Shown here one piece after another: positions 25,694 through 33,704 of a DNA stretch of 64,000 nt. The notes below the pieces were generated by a model. That model made no database searches and had not been told where the DNA came from. It was given only the letters and a program-made list of their open reading frames with translations. The first letter of the stretch is position 1. Each line of letters starts with the position of its first letter. The DNA is from an uncultured Cytophagales bacterium (GTDB lineage: Bacteria > Bacteroidota > Bacteroidia > Cytophagales > UBA9547), in contig CAMFLX010000008.1 in NCBI GenBank assembly GCA_945957555.1, positions 1 through 64,000 of the forward strand, in the 5' to 3' direction. The translations under genes were made by a program, and so were the position numbers.

Positions 25694-26005
25694 ATGAGTC
25701 TCCTCAAAAGAACGATAGCGCTATTCGTGAAAATCTTTTCGAATTATTATTTCACCTTCTTGCTTTGCTTTGGGATCTGGATGTTGTTCTTTGACGATAA
25801 TGATATCTTTAGCCGATACAGGCTTTGGAACAAAAAGCATGATCTTGAAAATGAAGTCACTTTTTACAACGAAAAAATCAAAGAGGTAAAAGAGGAAAAA
25901 AACGAGATTTTGGGCACTAACGAGGCTACCGAAAAGTTTGCAAGAGAAAAATATCTCATGAAAAAGCCCACGGAAGAAATATTCATCATCAAAAAAAGCC
26001 AATAA
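25694..26005 (+). CDS. Septum formation initiator, FtsB/DivIC family
   Basis: 103 residues. One membrane segment (about 16-35, YYFTFLLCFGIWMLFF) after a short cytoplasmic tail, then a charged coiled coil (KKHDLENEVTFYNEKIKEVKEEKNEILG) and a C-terminal FAREKYLMKKPTEEIFII typical of the DivIC/FtsB family. It is a bitopic divisome scaffold that should pair with FtsL-like partners. It lies 6 bp upstream of xerD, so division and chromosome-dimer resolution are co-expressed here. Confidence 0.88.
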   Translation: MSLLKRTIALFVKIFSNYYFTFLLCFGIWMLFFDDNDIFSRYRLWNKKHDLENEVTFYNEKIKEVKEEKNEILGTNEATEKFAREKYLMKKPTEEIFIIKKSQ

Positions 26006-26011
26006 ATCCTT

Positions 26012-26917
26012 ATGGGTTCTTCTTGGGCTATCTATACAAAACAATTCAACAACTACCTTAAACTAGAACGCTCTTTATCCAAAAACACCATAGAGGCCTA
26101 CCTTCACGATGTGGAACTCTTAGAACAATATTTGAGTTTAAACCCTCCACTTAAACAAATTACAGATCTCGTACTAGCAGACCTTCAAGACTTCTTAATA
26201 CACATCAACGAATTAGGTCTCAATGCAAACAGTCAAGCAAGGATCATATCTGGCCTCAAAAGCTTTTTCAAGTTTTTGAGTATGGAAAACATTATTAAAG
26301 CCGACCCGACCGAACTCCTAGAGCCTCCCAAATTGGGACGAAAGCTCCCAGACACCTTAGATTATCATGAAATCATTTCCATACTGGAATCTATAGACCA
26401 CTCTACAAACGAAGGCATGAGAAACAGAGCCATACTGGAAGTAATGTATAGCTGCGGACTTAGGGTTTCCGAACTCGTAAATCTCAAGATTACCAACCTA
26501 TATTTTGAAGTGGGTTTTATCAAAGTTGAGGGCAAGGGCAACAAAGAACGATTGGTTCCTATTGGTAGGGATGCTATTAAATATACCGAAATTTATCTTA
26601 ATGAAATTAGGACACATATTCCAATCAAAAAAGGACAAGAGAATCATGTTTTTCTCAACCGAAGAGGGGCATCGCTTACCAGAGTAATGATCTTCACAAT
26701 CATCAAAAATCTGGTATCAGCTTTAGGAATTCACAAAAACGTAAGCCCACACACATTTAGGCATTCTTTTGCAACACATCTGATTGAAGGAGGAGCCGAT
26801 CTAAGGGCAGTTCAAGAGATGCTTGGGCATGAAAGCATTACCACTACCGAGATATATACCCATATCAATAGAGATTATCTAAAACAGATCATTACAGATT
26901 TTCACCCGAGGAGTTAA
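26012..26917 (+). CDS. xerD: Site-specific tyrosine recombinase XerD
   Basis: 301 residues. N-terminal SAM-like DNA-binding domain (YLKLERSLSKNTIEAYLHDV), C-terminal catalytic domain with the tyrosine-recombinase residues: Arg in YSCGLRVSELVN (~151), HTFRHSFATH (His and Arg near 248-251), LGHESI His, and the nucleophile Tyr in TTEIYTHI (~281). XerD works with XerC at dif to resolve chromosome dimers. A XerC-type partner is at 30479. Operon with the DivIC/FtsB-like gene (6-bp gap). Its 3' end overlaps the convergent PorP gene by 4 bp. Confidence 0.9.
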   Translation: MGSSWAIYTKQFNNYLKLERSLSKNTIEAYLHDVELLEQYLSLNPPLKQITDLVLADLQDFLIHINELGLNANSQARIISGLKSFFKFLSMENIIKADPTELLEPPKLGRKLPDTLDYHEIISILESIDHSTNEGMRNRAILEVMYSCGLRVSELVNLKITNLYFEVGFIKVEGKGNKERLVPIGRDAIKYTEIYLNEIRTHIPIKKGQENHVFLNRRGASLTRVMIFTIIKNLVSALGIHKNVSPHTFRHSFATHLIEGGADLRAVQEMLGHESITTTEIYTHINRDYLKQIITDFHPRS

Positions 26918-27981
26918 TCGAAAAAATCAGGACAAGGGGTTCTAAATCGGTGAGGCTTCTTATAGCCTCTTTCGCGATTCAAATAGATGGTGATATTGAG
27001 CTCGTGAGAACCACCTGAATAGGCCCTAGCCAGTTTTGAGACTGTAACATCATAACTATAGGCGATAGCGATATCATTATATTTAACACCTGCCATAAGC
27101 ACTACGGACTCATTATTCTGCAAGCTATCTTTATACATTTTAAATGGGATCCCTCTATACCATCCGCCAATCAACAATCTATCTAACTGAGCATAAACTC
27201 CCAAATCAAATTGATCAGACTTACCTTGCATTTTATAATGTACCGTAGGAACTACTGCATAAACAATAGGTTTGTCGAACTTGCGATAAGGCTCAATATA
27301 TTTGATGATAAACCGATAACCTCCAGTAATAGAGGTCTTCATGGGTAATCGATTCTCAATGTTATCATAAAACGTCTGATTAGGCCTATTGATATGATTC
27401 ATGGCTAGCCCCACCCATAGTTTTTCGGTGTACATTAACATACCTGCAGAAATATCCGAATACCAAAATGAATCTCCGCCTCCGTAGGTATTTCCATTCC
27501 AACCATTACTTGTAAAGTCTTGAGAATACCTAAAATAGCTATAATCCACAGTGCTATTAGATATCCCTATTTGAGCCCCAAGCCTCAGGCTTAACGAGGA
27601 ACTGAGGTGAATTTCGTTGGCATATTGGCCTGCAAAGTAATTAGAAACAATCTTCGATCCTCCCTGAAAATCCTTATAAGCAAAAAAGCCCAAGCCACTT
27701 TTAATTTTGGATAAATAACAGTCATAAGAAACGTATGTGGTATAATATCTCGCATCAAGCCTTGGCCATTGATACCTATTGTGCAAAATAAATCTGTGCA
27801 TTTGTGCACTGCCCGCAAATGCAGGGTTTTGATAAGTGAGGTTAGAATATACTTGAGAAAACTGTATATCTTGTGAATATATATTTACAAAACTAGCAAA
27901 TATGATGATATTTAAAATCCGACAAAACCTTACATAATATATACTGAAAACAAAACCCATAAATATTGAGTAAGCAAACAT
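26914..27981 (-). CDS. PorP/SprF family type IX secretion/gliding membrane protein
   Basis: 355 residues. An N-terminal hydrophobic segment reads as a signal peptide ending NIYSQ. DIQFSQVYSNLTYQNPAFAGSAQMHRF directly after it is the hallmark of PorP/SprF proteins, followed by outer-membrane beta-barrel strands. Members of this family partner with T9SS and gliding-motility components and sometimes with specific large cargo. No partner cargo gene is adjacent; the neighbouring T9SS cargo is the GH9 enzyme just downstream of it in the sequence. The start could be one of several nearby Met codons. Confidence 0.85.
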   Translation of the reverse strand: MFAYSIFMGFVFSIYYVRFCRILNIIIFASFVNIYSQDIQFSQVYSNLTYQNPAFAGSAQMHRFILHNRYQWPRLDARYYTTYVSYDCYLSKIKSGLGFFAYKDFQGGSKIVSNYFAGQYANEIHLSSSLSLRLGAQIGISNSTVDYSYFRYSQDFTSNGWNGNTYGGGDSFWYSDISAGMLMYTEKLWVGLAMNHINRPNQTFYDNIENRLPMKTSITGGYRFIIKYIEPYRKFDKPIVYAVVPTVHYKMQGKSDQFDLGVYAQLDRLLIGGWYRGIPFKMYKDSLQNNESVVLMAGVKYNDIAIAYSYDVTVSKLARAYSGGSHELNITIYLNRERGYKKPHRFRTPCPDFFD

Positions 27982-28110
27982 TTATCAACCTCTTGTCAAA
28001 ACTCAAACAAAAGATAATTTATCTATAGACACGCACATCTTATACAAAGATATTACAATTTTTTACAAAAAAAATAATATTCTGATCAGATCACAGCAAT
28101 CAAGATTAAA

Positions 28111-30387
28111 TTATGAAACAACAATTCTCCTCTTATATCTTGTTCCATTAACCATAAACGTAAAAATATAAATACCAGAACCCATTGAGGTACAATTCAA
28201 TTGAGAACTTGATGACTCTAAATTGCCAGTTGCTACAAGAAGCCCTAATTGGTTGTGGATTTCATAAGTACCTTTTACATAACATGGGATTTCAATAGTG
28301 ATGAAATCTTTAATAGGATTGGGAAAGGTATTTAAAAATAACTGGGCAAAGTCAATACCCTGAGGTGAAGTAGTTTGATAAATCGATGCATCAGAAAGAC
28401 GAGTCTCCGATACCACTCTGTAGTATACTTTGTTGAAGCCAATTAAAGAATCATGGATTCCATACTTACCAAAATTATTATTGGGAACCTCTATAAATCG
28501 CTCAAAAGCTTTTCCATCCACAGATTTCTCCACAAAATACTGGAAGACATCCCCCTCATTGGAAGTTTCGAAAGTAATATCGACTCCACAGCCATTTTTG
28601 TTAACAGAAAAGCTCTTATAACTATGGCGAACAGGAAGTCCATCACATCTATATTCCTTCAATAAAGCTGTTATAACAAACACCAATGGAGCATTCCAGT
28701 TGATTGCGGTTTCATTCGTGGAATAACTGCAAACATCATCGTAATAACTGAGTGCTGGCAAAGTAGAAGTATAGGTATAATCGCTAGGCCCACCACAATC
28801 GTAAGTATTGCCAGGGTTAGGCCCTCCTACTAGCATACCAGGCAATACTTTACCTAATGCCCCTGATATTCTGTGATGTGGATATTTGGGAGTATTGGCA
28901 CCATATTTAGTTACAAAACTCATAGAAACACCATTCTTACCTAAGATATAGTCAAAGGAATGAGCTATAGCCTTAAGATAATTAGGATCATTGTTAAGCT
29001 TAAAAGCAAAATAATGATTCAAAAGCGCATTCAAAAGGGTACTATTACTCCCCCAATAAAAATCTACCGATTGCATCATGGTTTGATACGCCGATGCTTG
29101 ATAGATCGCCTGCCTAGAACTTGCAAGCTTCATGATAGGGTCTTGTATTTTCGACAAATTATCTTTACCCAACTGGGTAAGGCTATCTATATTTTGCAAA
29201 AGTGAATAACATCCTAGAATACCTACATTTGTCCAACCCGCTAAAGGATAAGAGCTCAAGAAAGTGGGGAAGTAAGAATCGTCTTTAGTAGTGATATAAA
29301 GTTCTGCCTTCGCCCAAAAAAATTCATCATTAGGTGCCGAAACATCTGCATATGAACCAGATTTGTCGTCATCTGTGTTCTTCTTTATTAGCTTATTGGG
29401 ATTCGTTTGAGCCCACTGATAAGCATATTTGGCAGCCACAAGGCAACGATCAGAGTAGGACATATCATATTTCTTAAACAATCTAGCTGCATAACTCATC
29501 ACCGCCGCAAAATCCAATGCCGATTGTGTGGATTTATTAATCAGATACCGATCTGAATAATCACTATTGGGCATGATAAAAGGAGGGAACTCTAGACTTA
29601 CCTTCTTAAAATACACTCCACCATCACTGGGGTCTTGCATACTCAATAACCAATCTAGATTCCATCTGATCTCATCCAAAATATCCGGCGTATGGTTGCC
29701 TCCCTCAGGAATATTCAACTTGAGCGTATCATAGTAATCCTTAAAAACATCATAAGAAAGCATCAAAGTATAAGTACTAATGCCAGCATTTGTAGTATAG
29801 CAGCCATAATCTCCAGCATCATACCAACCTTTGGCGGCTTTTACCTTAGTACCTTCTGGCCTTTGAGCACTTGCAGCAGTATAGTGAATATAAACTGCTG
29901 TATCTGGATGCCCCCCAGCTCTAGCATATATACCTCCATATTGTTTAGGAATATCTGTCGACGCCCTATTGAGGTAGTAATACCTGATGGCATCAATACT
30001 TAATGCACCATAAAGCATTCCCTTAACTTCAAAAGGATAGGAATATCCCAACCCAGGCACTTCTAAGACATACTTCCCTTGTAAATTAAAGTTTGTAAAA
30101 TCAGCTCTCTTTATACTCTCAGAAGATGGAGACCAATAGGAACTGTCGCTCAAAAAACCTTCGTAATACAATGTACCGTGGTCTGTAGACTTAATATAAA
30201 ACTTGGTCAAGTGCGCCTTACCAACATTGACTACTGCCAATTTTGTACAGTTGGTCAAATACCCCACCTGATTTAATTTGATTTCTTTGGTAAGCTTTGA
30301 TTGTGCTGTTAAGGAATTGCACAACAATATACAAGACAAAGCTACAACAACTAAAGTCTGTTGAACTTTATTAAAGATATGAGTCAT
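28111..30387 (-). CDS. GH9 family cellulase (endoglucanase) with T9SS sorting domain
   Basis: About 758 residues from the ATG at 30387 (the frame extends ten codons upstream to 30417). Signal peptide ending LLCNSLTAQS, N-terminal Ig-like CelD_N domain (KEIKLNQVGYLTNCTKLAVV), then the GH9 catalytic domain at about 120-590. Active-site markers: GWYDAGDYG (near 190, catalytic base Asp), YPHHRISG (near 505) and SYSTNETAINWNAP (near 560, catalytic Glu). The end has a short beta-domain and T9SS sorting signal (NTFPNPIKDFITIEI..GSGIYIFTFMVNG). It should be secreted and cut beta-1,4-glucans. Confidence 0.92.
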   Translation of the reverse strand: MTHIFNKVQQTLVVVALSCILLCNSLTAQSKLTKEIKLNQVGYLTNCTKLAVVNVGKAHLTKFYIKSTDHGTLYYEGFLSDSSYWSPSSESIKRADFTNFNLQGKYVLEVPGLGYSYPFEVKGMLYGALSIDAIRYYYLNRASTDIPKQYGGIYARAGGHPDTAVYIHYTAASAQRPEGTKVKAAKGWYDAGDYGCYTTNAGISTYTLMLSYDVFKDYYDTLKLNIPEGGNHTPDILDEIRWNLDWLLSMQDPSDGGVYFKKVSLEFPPFIMPNSDYSDRYLINKSTQSALDFAAVMSYAARLFKKYDMSYSDRCLVAAKYAYQWAQTNPNKLIKKNTDDDKSGSYADVSAPNDEFFWAKAELYITTKDDSYFPTFLSSYPLAGWTNVGILGCYSLLQNIDSLTQLGKDNLSKIQDPIMKLASSRQAIYQASAYQTMMQSVDFYWGSNSTLLNALLNHYFAFKLNNDPNYLKAIAHSFDYILGKNGVSMSFVTKYGANTPKYPHHRISGALGKVLPGMLVGGPNPGNTYDCGGPSDYTYTSTLPALSYYDDVCSYSTNETAINWNAPLVFVITALLKEYRCDGLPVRHSYKSFSVNKNGCGVDITFETSNEGDVFQYFVEKSVDGKAFERFIEVPNNNFGKYGIHDSLIGFNKVYYRVVSETRLSDASIYQTTSPQGIDFAQLFLNTFPNPIKDFITIEIPCYVKGTYEIHNQLGLLVATGNLESSSSQLNCTSMGSGIYIFTFMVNGTRYKRRIVVS

Positions 30388-30478
30388 TAAAATATAAATA
30401 TTGATTTGTTTATACAAAAATACGTAAAAAAAGGGCTTTCGCTTTTAACTCTCCTTATATTTTTTTATATTTAACAAT

Positions 30479-31363
30479 ATGATAGAGAAATTCTTGAGCT
30501 ACATAAAGTACGAAAAAAGGTATAGTGAACATACCCTATGTTCTTATAAAAACGACCTAGTTTCATTTAATGAATTCATAAAAAAAGAGTTTTCCCTAGA
30601 TGACATCAGTAACAATGTGGAAAGCCAGCATATAAGATCATGGCTCATGAATCTTTCTGAAAACAAGATTTCTGAAAGAAGTATCAACCGGAAAATTGCC
30701 ACTCTCAAATCATATTATAAGTTTCTAAGAAAGATAGAAGTTGTAGGCCAAAATCCAGCAGACAGAATTAAAACCCTTAAGACACCCAAAAAGCTCCCTT
30801 CTTATGTTCAAGAAGAGCCAATGCTTAACTTACTGGACAAGATTGAATTTACTGACGACTTCTCTGGCATAAGAGACCGTCTGGTCATTGAACTTTTATA
30901 TGGCACTGGTATTCGATTGTCAGAACTTATTGGGCTCTCTATACATTCGATAAACATTAATGCTAAAACCCTAAAGGTGAAGGGAAAAGGAAATAAAGAG
31001 CGAATAATACCCATAAATAATACTTTATTGGAACGGATTATAGAATATCTTGATAAGAAAAAAGATTTGAACAGCGGCAACGCTACCGATAGTTTTATCG
31101 TAACAGATAACAATAATCAAACATATCCAATGTTTATTTTTAGAATAGTCAAACGATATTTAAGTCATGTAACTACTAACGACAAGAAAAGCCCACACAC
31201 ACTTAGGCATACTTTCGCAACTCATCTACTAAACAAAGGGGCTGATTTGAATGCATTAAAAGAACTGTTGGGCCACACTAGTCTAGCTGCAACTCAAGTA
31301 TACACTCACAATTCTATTGATAAACTGAAAAATATCTTTGAGAAAGCCCATCCCAAGGCATAA
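30479..31363 (+). CDS. xerC: Tyrosine recombinase, XerC type
   Basis: 294 residues with the same plan as XerD: N-terminal YIKYEKRYSEHTLCSYKNDL and catalytic Arg in YGTGIRLSELIG (~145), HTLRHTFATH (~239), LGHTSL and Tyr in TQVYTHNS (~274). The gene directly precedes hpf, the classical xerC-hpf order in Bacteroidota, which supports XerC rather than a phage integrase. It starts from an ATG at 30479 after a long A/T-rich promoter region divergent from the cellulase gene. Confidence 0.85.
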   Translation: MIEKFLSYIKYEKRYSEHTLCSYKNDLVSFNEFIKKEFSLDDISNNVESQHIRSWLMNLSENKISERSINRKIATLKSYYKFLRKIEVVGQNPADRIKTLKTPKKLPSYVQEEPMLNLLDKIEFTDDFSGIRDRLVIELLYGTGIRLSELIGLSIHSININAKTLKVKGKGNKERIIPINNTLLERIIEYLDKKKDLNSGNATDSFIVTDNNNQTYPMFIFRIVKRYLSHVTTNDKKSPHTLRHTFATHLLNKGADLNALKELLGHTSLAATQVYTHNSIDKLKNIFEKAHPKA

Positions 31364-31407
31364 AAATGTGGAATTTAAATTTTGTTCAACTAATAAAACT
31401 TTGAATT

Positions 31408-31716
31408 ATGAAAGTTCAAGTACAGTCAATTCACTTTGATGCAGATGTCAAATTGATTGAATTCATCGAGAAAAAAGTAAACAAGCTAACTACGTTTTAT
31501 GACAGAATCATTGACGCGGAAGTTTTTCTTAAACTTGTAAAGAAAGAGGCCAAAAATAATAAAGTTGTTGAAATCAAGATAAACGTCCCCGGCACTACAC
31601 TTTTTGCTCTAGAGCAGGGAGATAGTTTCGAAGCTGCTGCAGATACAGTGCTCGAAGCTTTAAAATCTCAACTAAAAAAGCACAAGGAGAAACTCGTAAC
31701 ATCACACAGTTTATAA
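31408..31716 (+). CDS. hpf: Ribosome hibernation promoting factor (HPF/RaiA, short form)
   Basis: 102 residues. The S30AE fold is shown by KVQVQSIHFDADVKLIEFIEKKVNKL, followed by KINVPGTTLFALEQGDSFEAAADTVLEALKSQLKKHKEK. It lacks the C-terminal dimerisation domain of long HPFs, so it should act as a short form on the ribosome in stationary phase. It lies 44 bp downstream of xerC and is closed by a strong terminator, so the pair is likely one transcript. Confidence 0.9.
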   Translation: MKVQVQSIHFDADVKLIEFIEKKVNKLTTFYDRIIDAEVFLKLVKKEAKNNKVVEIKINVPGTTLFALEQGDSFEAAADTVLEALKSQLKKHKEKLVTSHSL

Positions 31717-31722
31717 CATTTT

Positions 31723-31749
31723 AAAAGCCCAATATTGGGCTTTTTTTTT
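31723..31749 (+). terminator. Rho-independent terminator after hpf
   Basis: AAAAGCCCAATATTGGGCTTTTTTTTT, a self-complementary stem followed by a T-run. Confidence 0.92.
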
Positions 31750-31861
31750 GTAAGCTTCCCACTTAAACAAACTGCACGCCCACTTAATAAATTATCCTTT
31801 CTTAAAATATATTTTGTTGTTATATATGTAACCTGTACACGTATTCTATAAAAAGATCGAT

Positions 31862-32266
31862 ATGAGGGTTGTTAGTATTAATAAATATCAGGTAATATAT
31901 TACGACAAGGCAAACCAGCTTTTGAAAAGCGAATGGCTGGAAGAGTCTGCAAAAATGCCTATTTCAAAATTCAGAAAAGAGGCTGAGCGTATTTTAAACT
32001 TTGCCCTAAAGTATAAGCCTCGATTCGCTATGATAGATTTGTCAAACTTCAAATATGACTTCAACCAAAGGGATATGATGTGGTTTAACAGCATACACAA
32101 TAGTGATCTTGCGGAAAAAGTGGGGATTATTATCTCAAGCCAAGAGAATCCACTATTTCAAGGTGTGAATGAGCTCATCAACAACAATAATATACTCAAT
32201 AAAAAAACCAAAATGTTTACTACCGAGTTCGAAACCTTGGATTGGCTTGATCTTAAATTAGTTTAA
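31862..32266 (+). CDS. STAS/SpoIIAA-like domain protein (hypothetical)
   Basis: 134 residues with no signal peptide. The layout (DKANQLLKSEWLEESAKMPISKFRKEAERILNFALKYKPRFAMIDLSNFKYDF) resembles the SpoIIAA-like/STAS family found in many Bacteroidota, but the identity is weak and the binding partner is unknown. The key phospho-Ser site of true anti-sigma antagonists cannot be identified. It is convergent with the rubredoxin-tailed gene, which ends 3 bp away at 32269. Confidence 0.5.
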   Translation: MRVVSINKYQVIYYDKANQLLKSEWLEESAKMPISKFRKEAERILNFALKYKPRFAMIDLSNFKYDFNQRDMMWFNSIHNSDLAEKVGIIISSQENPLFQGVNELINNNNILNKKTKMFTTEFETLDWLDLKLV

Positions 32267-32268
32267 GA

Positions 32269-33681
32269 TTAAACAACCAAACTTAGGTCTACTTTTTGAA
32301 AATCTGACTTAGGGGCATCGCACACAGAACAACAGTAATTATCGTTGAGCGCCGTAAATAAGACACCTGGCTTTATTGAATTTACCTCATCACCAAACTC
32401 AGGATCGTAAATTGTAAAACAATGCTTACATTGCATCACAATCTTTGATATAGATTTTGCATTATTATCTTTATTTACTACGACACTTTTCTGCTGTTCC
32501 GAATTCAATTGTTCATAATACTTTCTACACAATCGCTCCAACACAAAAACCAATTCATTTCGGTCTACTTCTTCGGCATATATTACATGCTTTTGCTTAG
32601 TTGGATTAAAATCTTCCGCAAAAAGTATATTATAGCGATCTTCCCCACTTCTCTTCTCTATAATCACAGAAGTCGCAATCTCCATTGACTTGCTTTTTAC
32701 AGAGAAACTAAGACCATAAGTACGGATATCATGCTCATCAAACTGGCGCACCAAAAACATCTTGAGTTCCTGAGCTTCCGGATCAAGGTCTGGCAACTGC
32801 CAATTTAGCTCAAGTGCCGAGTGCCTAATATTAACCCCATATTTACCCAAAAGCTTTTCCCACAAAATTCTATGCACCTCTGCCACACCTTTAATCGCCA
32901 AAGTTTGCCAAGGTGTAATATGAATCTCCGCAATTTTCGTTTCGGCACATAAATCCAATATTGCCGCAAGAAATTCTTTTGAGAAATTATTGTTTCTCCT
33001 GTAAATACCTAACCAGTTCTTATTTTCATAACTCACCATTCCCTCATAGTGAGGAAAACGAATCCTATCCAAAACCAATTCCTCGGTGACCTCTGTAGAG
33101 ATATAAGTATTGCTTTTGTTAATTCTTTCTGCAATCTGTTTTAAATCATCTTCTTTATTGGTAAGAAGCTCCATCTCAAGCTGCTCACAAAAAGCTCCAA
33201 TTTCGGTGGTGTATATCATCTGAGGATATAACTGCATTCCATCTAACGATACATGCTTAACATAAACAAACCAAAAATTGACAGACTTAGTAGAACAAAC
33301 TATATTTATATTCCCTGTAAACAGAGGGACGAGCCCCTGAGTAGGATCCACAATATTTATTTTCAACCTTGGCCTATACATAAAGCTTTCTAGCACGTCT
33401 TGATACATCCCCTCACTTACCCATGGATGACTGGTAAATACATCTTCTCCTACATAAGAACTGATAATGTTGGGGAATTCGTTTTTATCTATTTCAAAAT
33501 CGAACGATTTATCATCCATTAAGGCATCCGTCTTGCCTTTTAATGTTTCTGCTACATCGAAGTATAAATTCTGTCTTTGTCCCAGATGCAAAACATCTAC
33601 CTGCGCCTCCTCCAACACACACAAAAGATTACTCAATGCCCCAGTAGAAATACTCCCCCCCTTAAAATTAACTTTAAACAT
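32269..33681 (-). CDS. Rubredoxin-tailed protein of the nitrate-assimilation locus (degenerate NirB/sulfite-reductase-like core)
   Basis: 470 residues. The N-terminal part (FKVNFKGGSISTGALSNLLCVLEEAQVDVLHLGQRQNLYF) resembles the ferredoxin-like half-domains of nitrite/sulfite reductases, as do later repeats (ITPWQTLAIKGVAE). It lacks the Cys pattern for a siroheme/[4Fe-4S] site. The C-terminal ~50 residues (from about 413) are a rubredoxin domain: CKHC, then YDPEFGDE, GVLFTAL and CSVC, both Cys-x2-Cys knuckles intact. It lies 23 bp downstream of the nitrate-reductase gene on the same strand, so it is probably an electron-transfer partner of that enzyme. The exact role is inferred. Confidence 0.75.
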   Translation of the reverse strand: MFKVNFKGGSISTGALSNLLCVLEEAQVDVLHLGQRQNLYFDVAETLKGKTDALMDDKSFDFEIDKNEFPNIISSYVGEDVFTSHPWVSEGMYQDVLESFMYRPRLKINIVDPTQGLVPLFTGNINIVCSTKSVNFWFVYVKHVSLDGMQLYPQMIYTTEIGAFCEQLEMELLTNKEDDLKQIAERINKSNTYISTEVTEELVLDRIRFPHYEGMVSYENKNWLGIYRRNNNFSKEFLAAILDLCAETKIAEIHITPWQTLAIKGVAEVHRILWEKLLGKYGVNIRHSALELNWQLPDLDPEAQELKMFLVRQFDEHDIRTYGLSFSVKSKSMEIATSVIIEKRSGEDRYNILFAEDFNPTKQKHVIYAEEVDRNELVFVLERLCRKYYEQLNSEQQKSVVVNKDNNAKSISKIVMQCKHCFTIYDPEFGDEVNSIKPGVLFTALNDNYCCSVCDAPKSDFQKVDLSLVV

Positions 33682-33704
33682 CTTAGTCTATTTTATTAAT
33701 GGAA

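Noticed and set aside
26012-31363. Integrated element bounded by two tyrosine recombinases
   Set aside because: Both are XerC/XerD-like with housekeeping neighbours (divIC-type gene, hpf) and no attachment-site repeats were seen.
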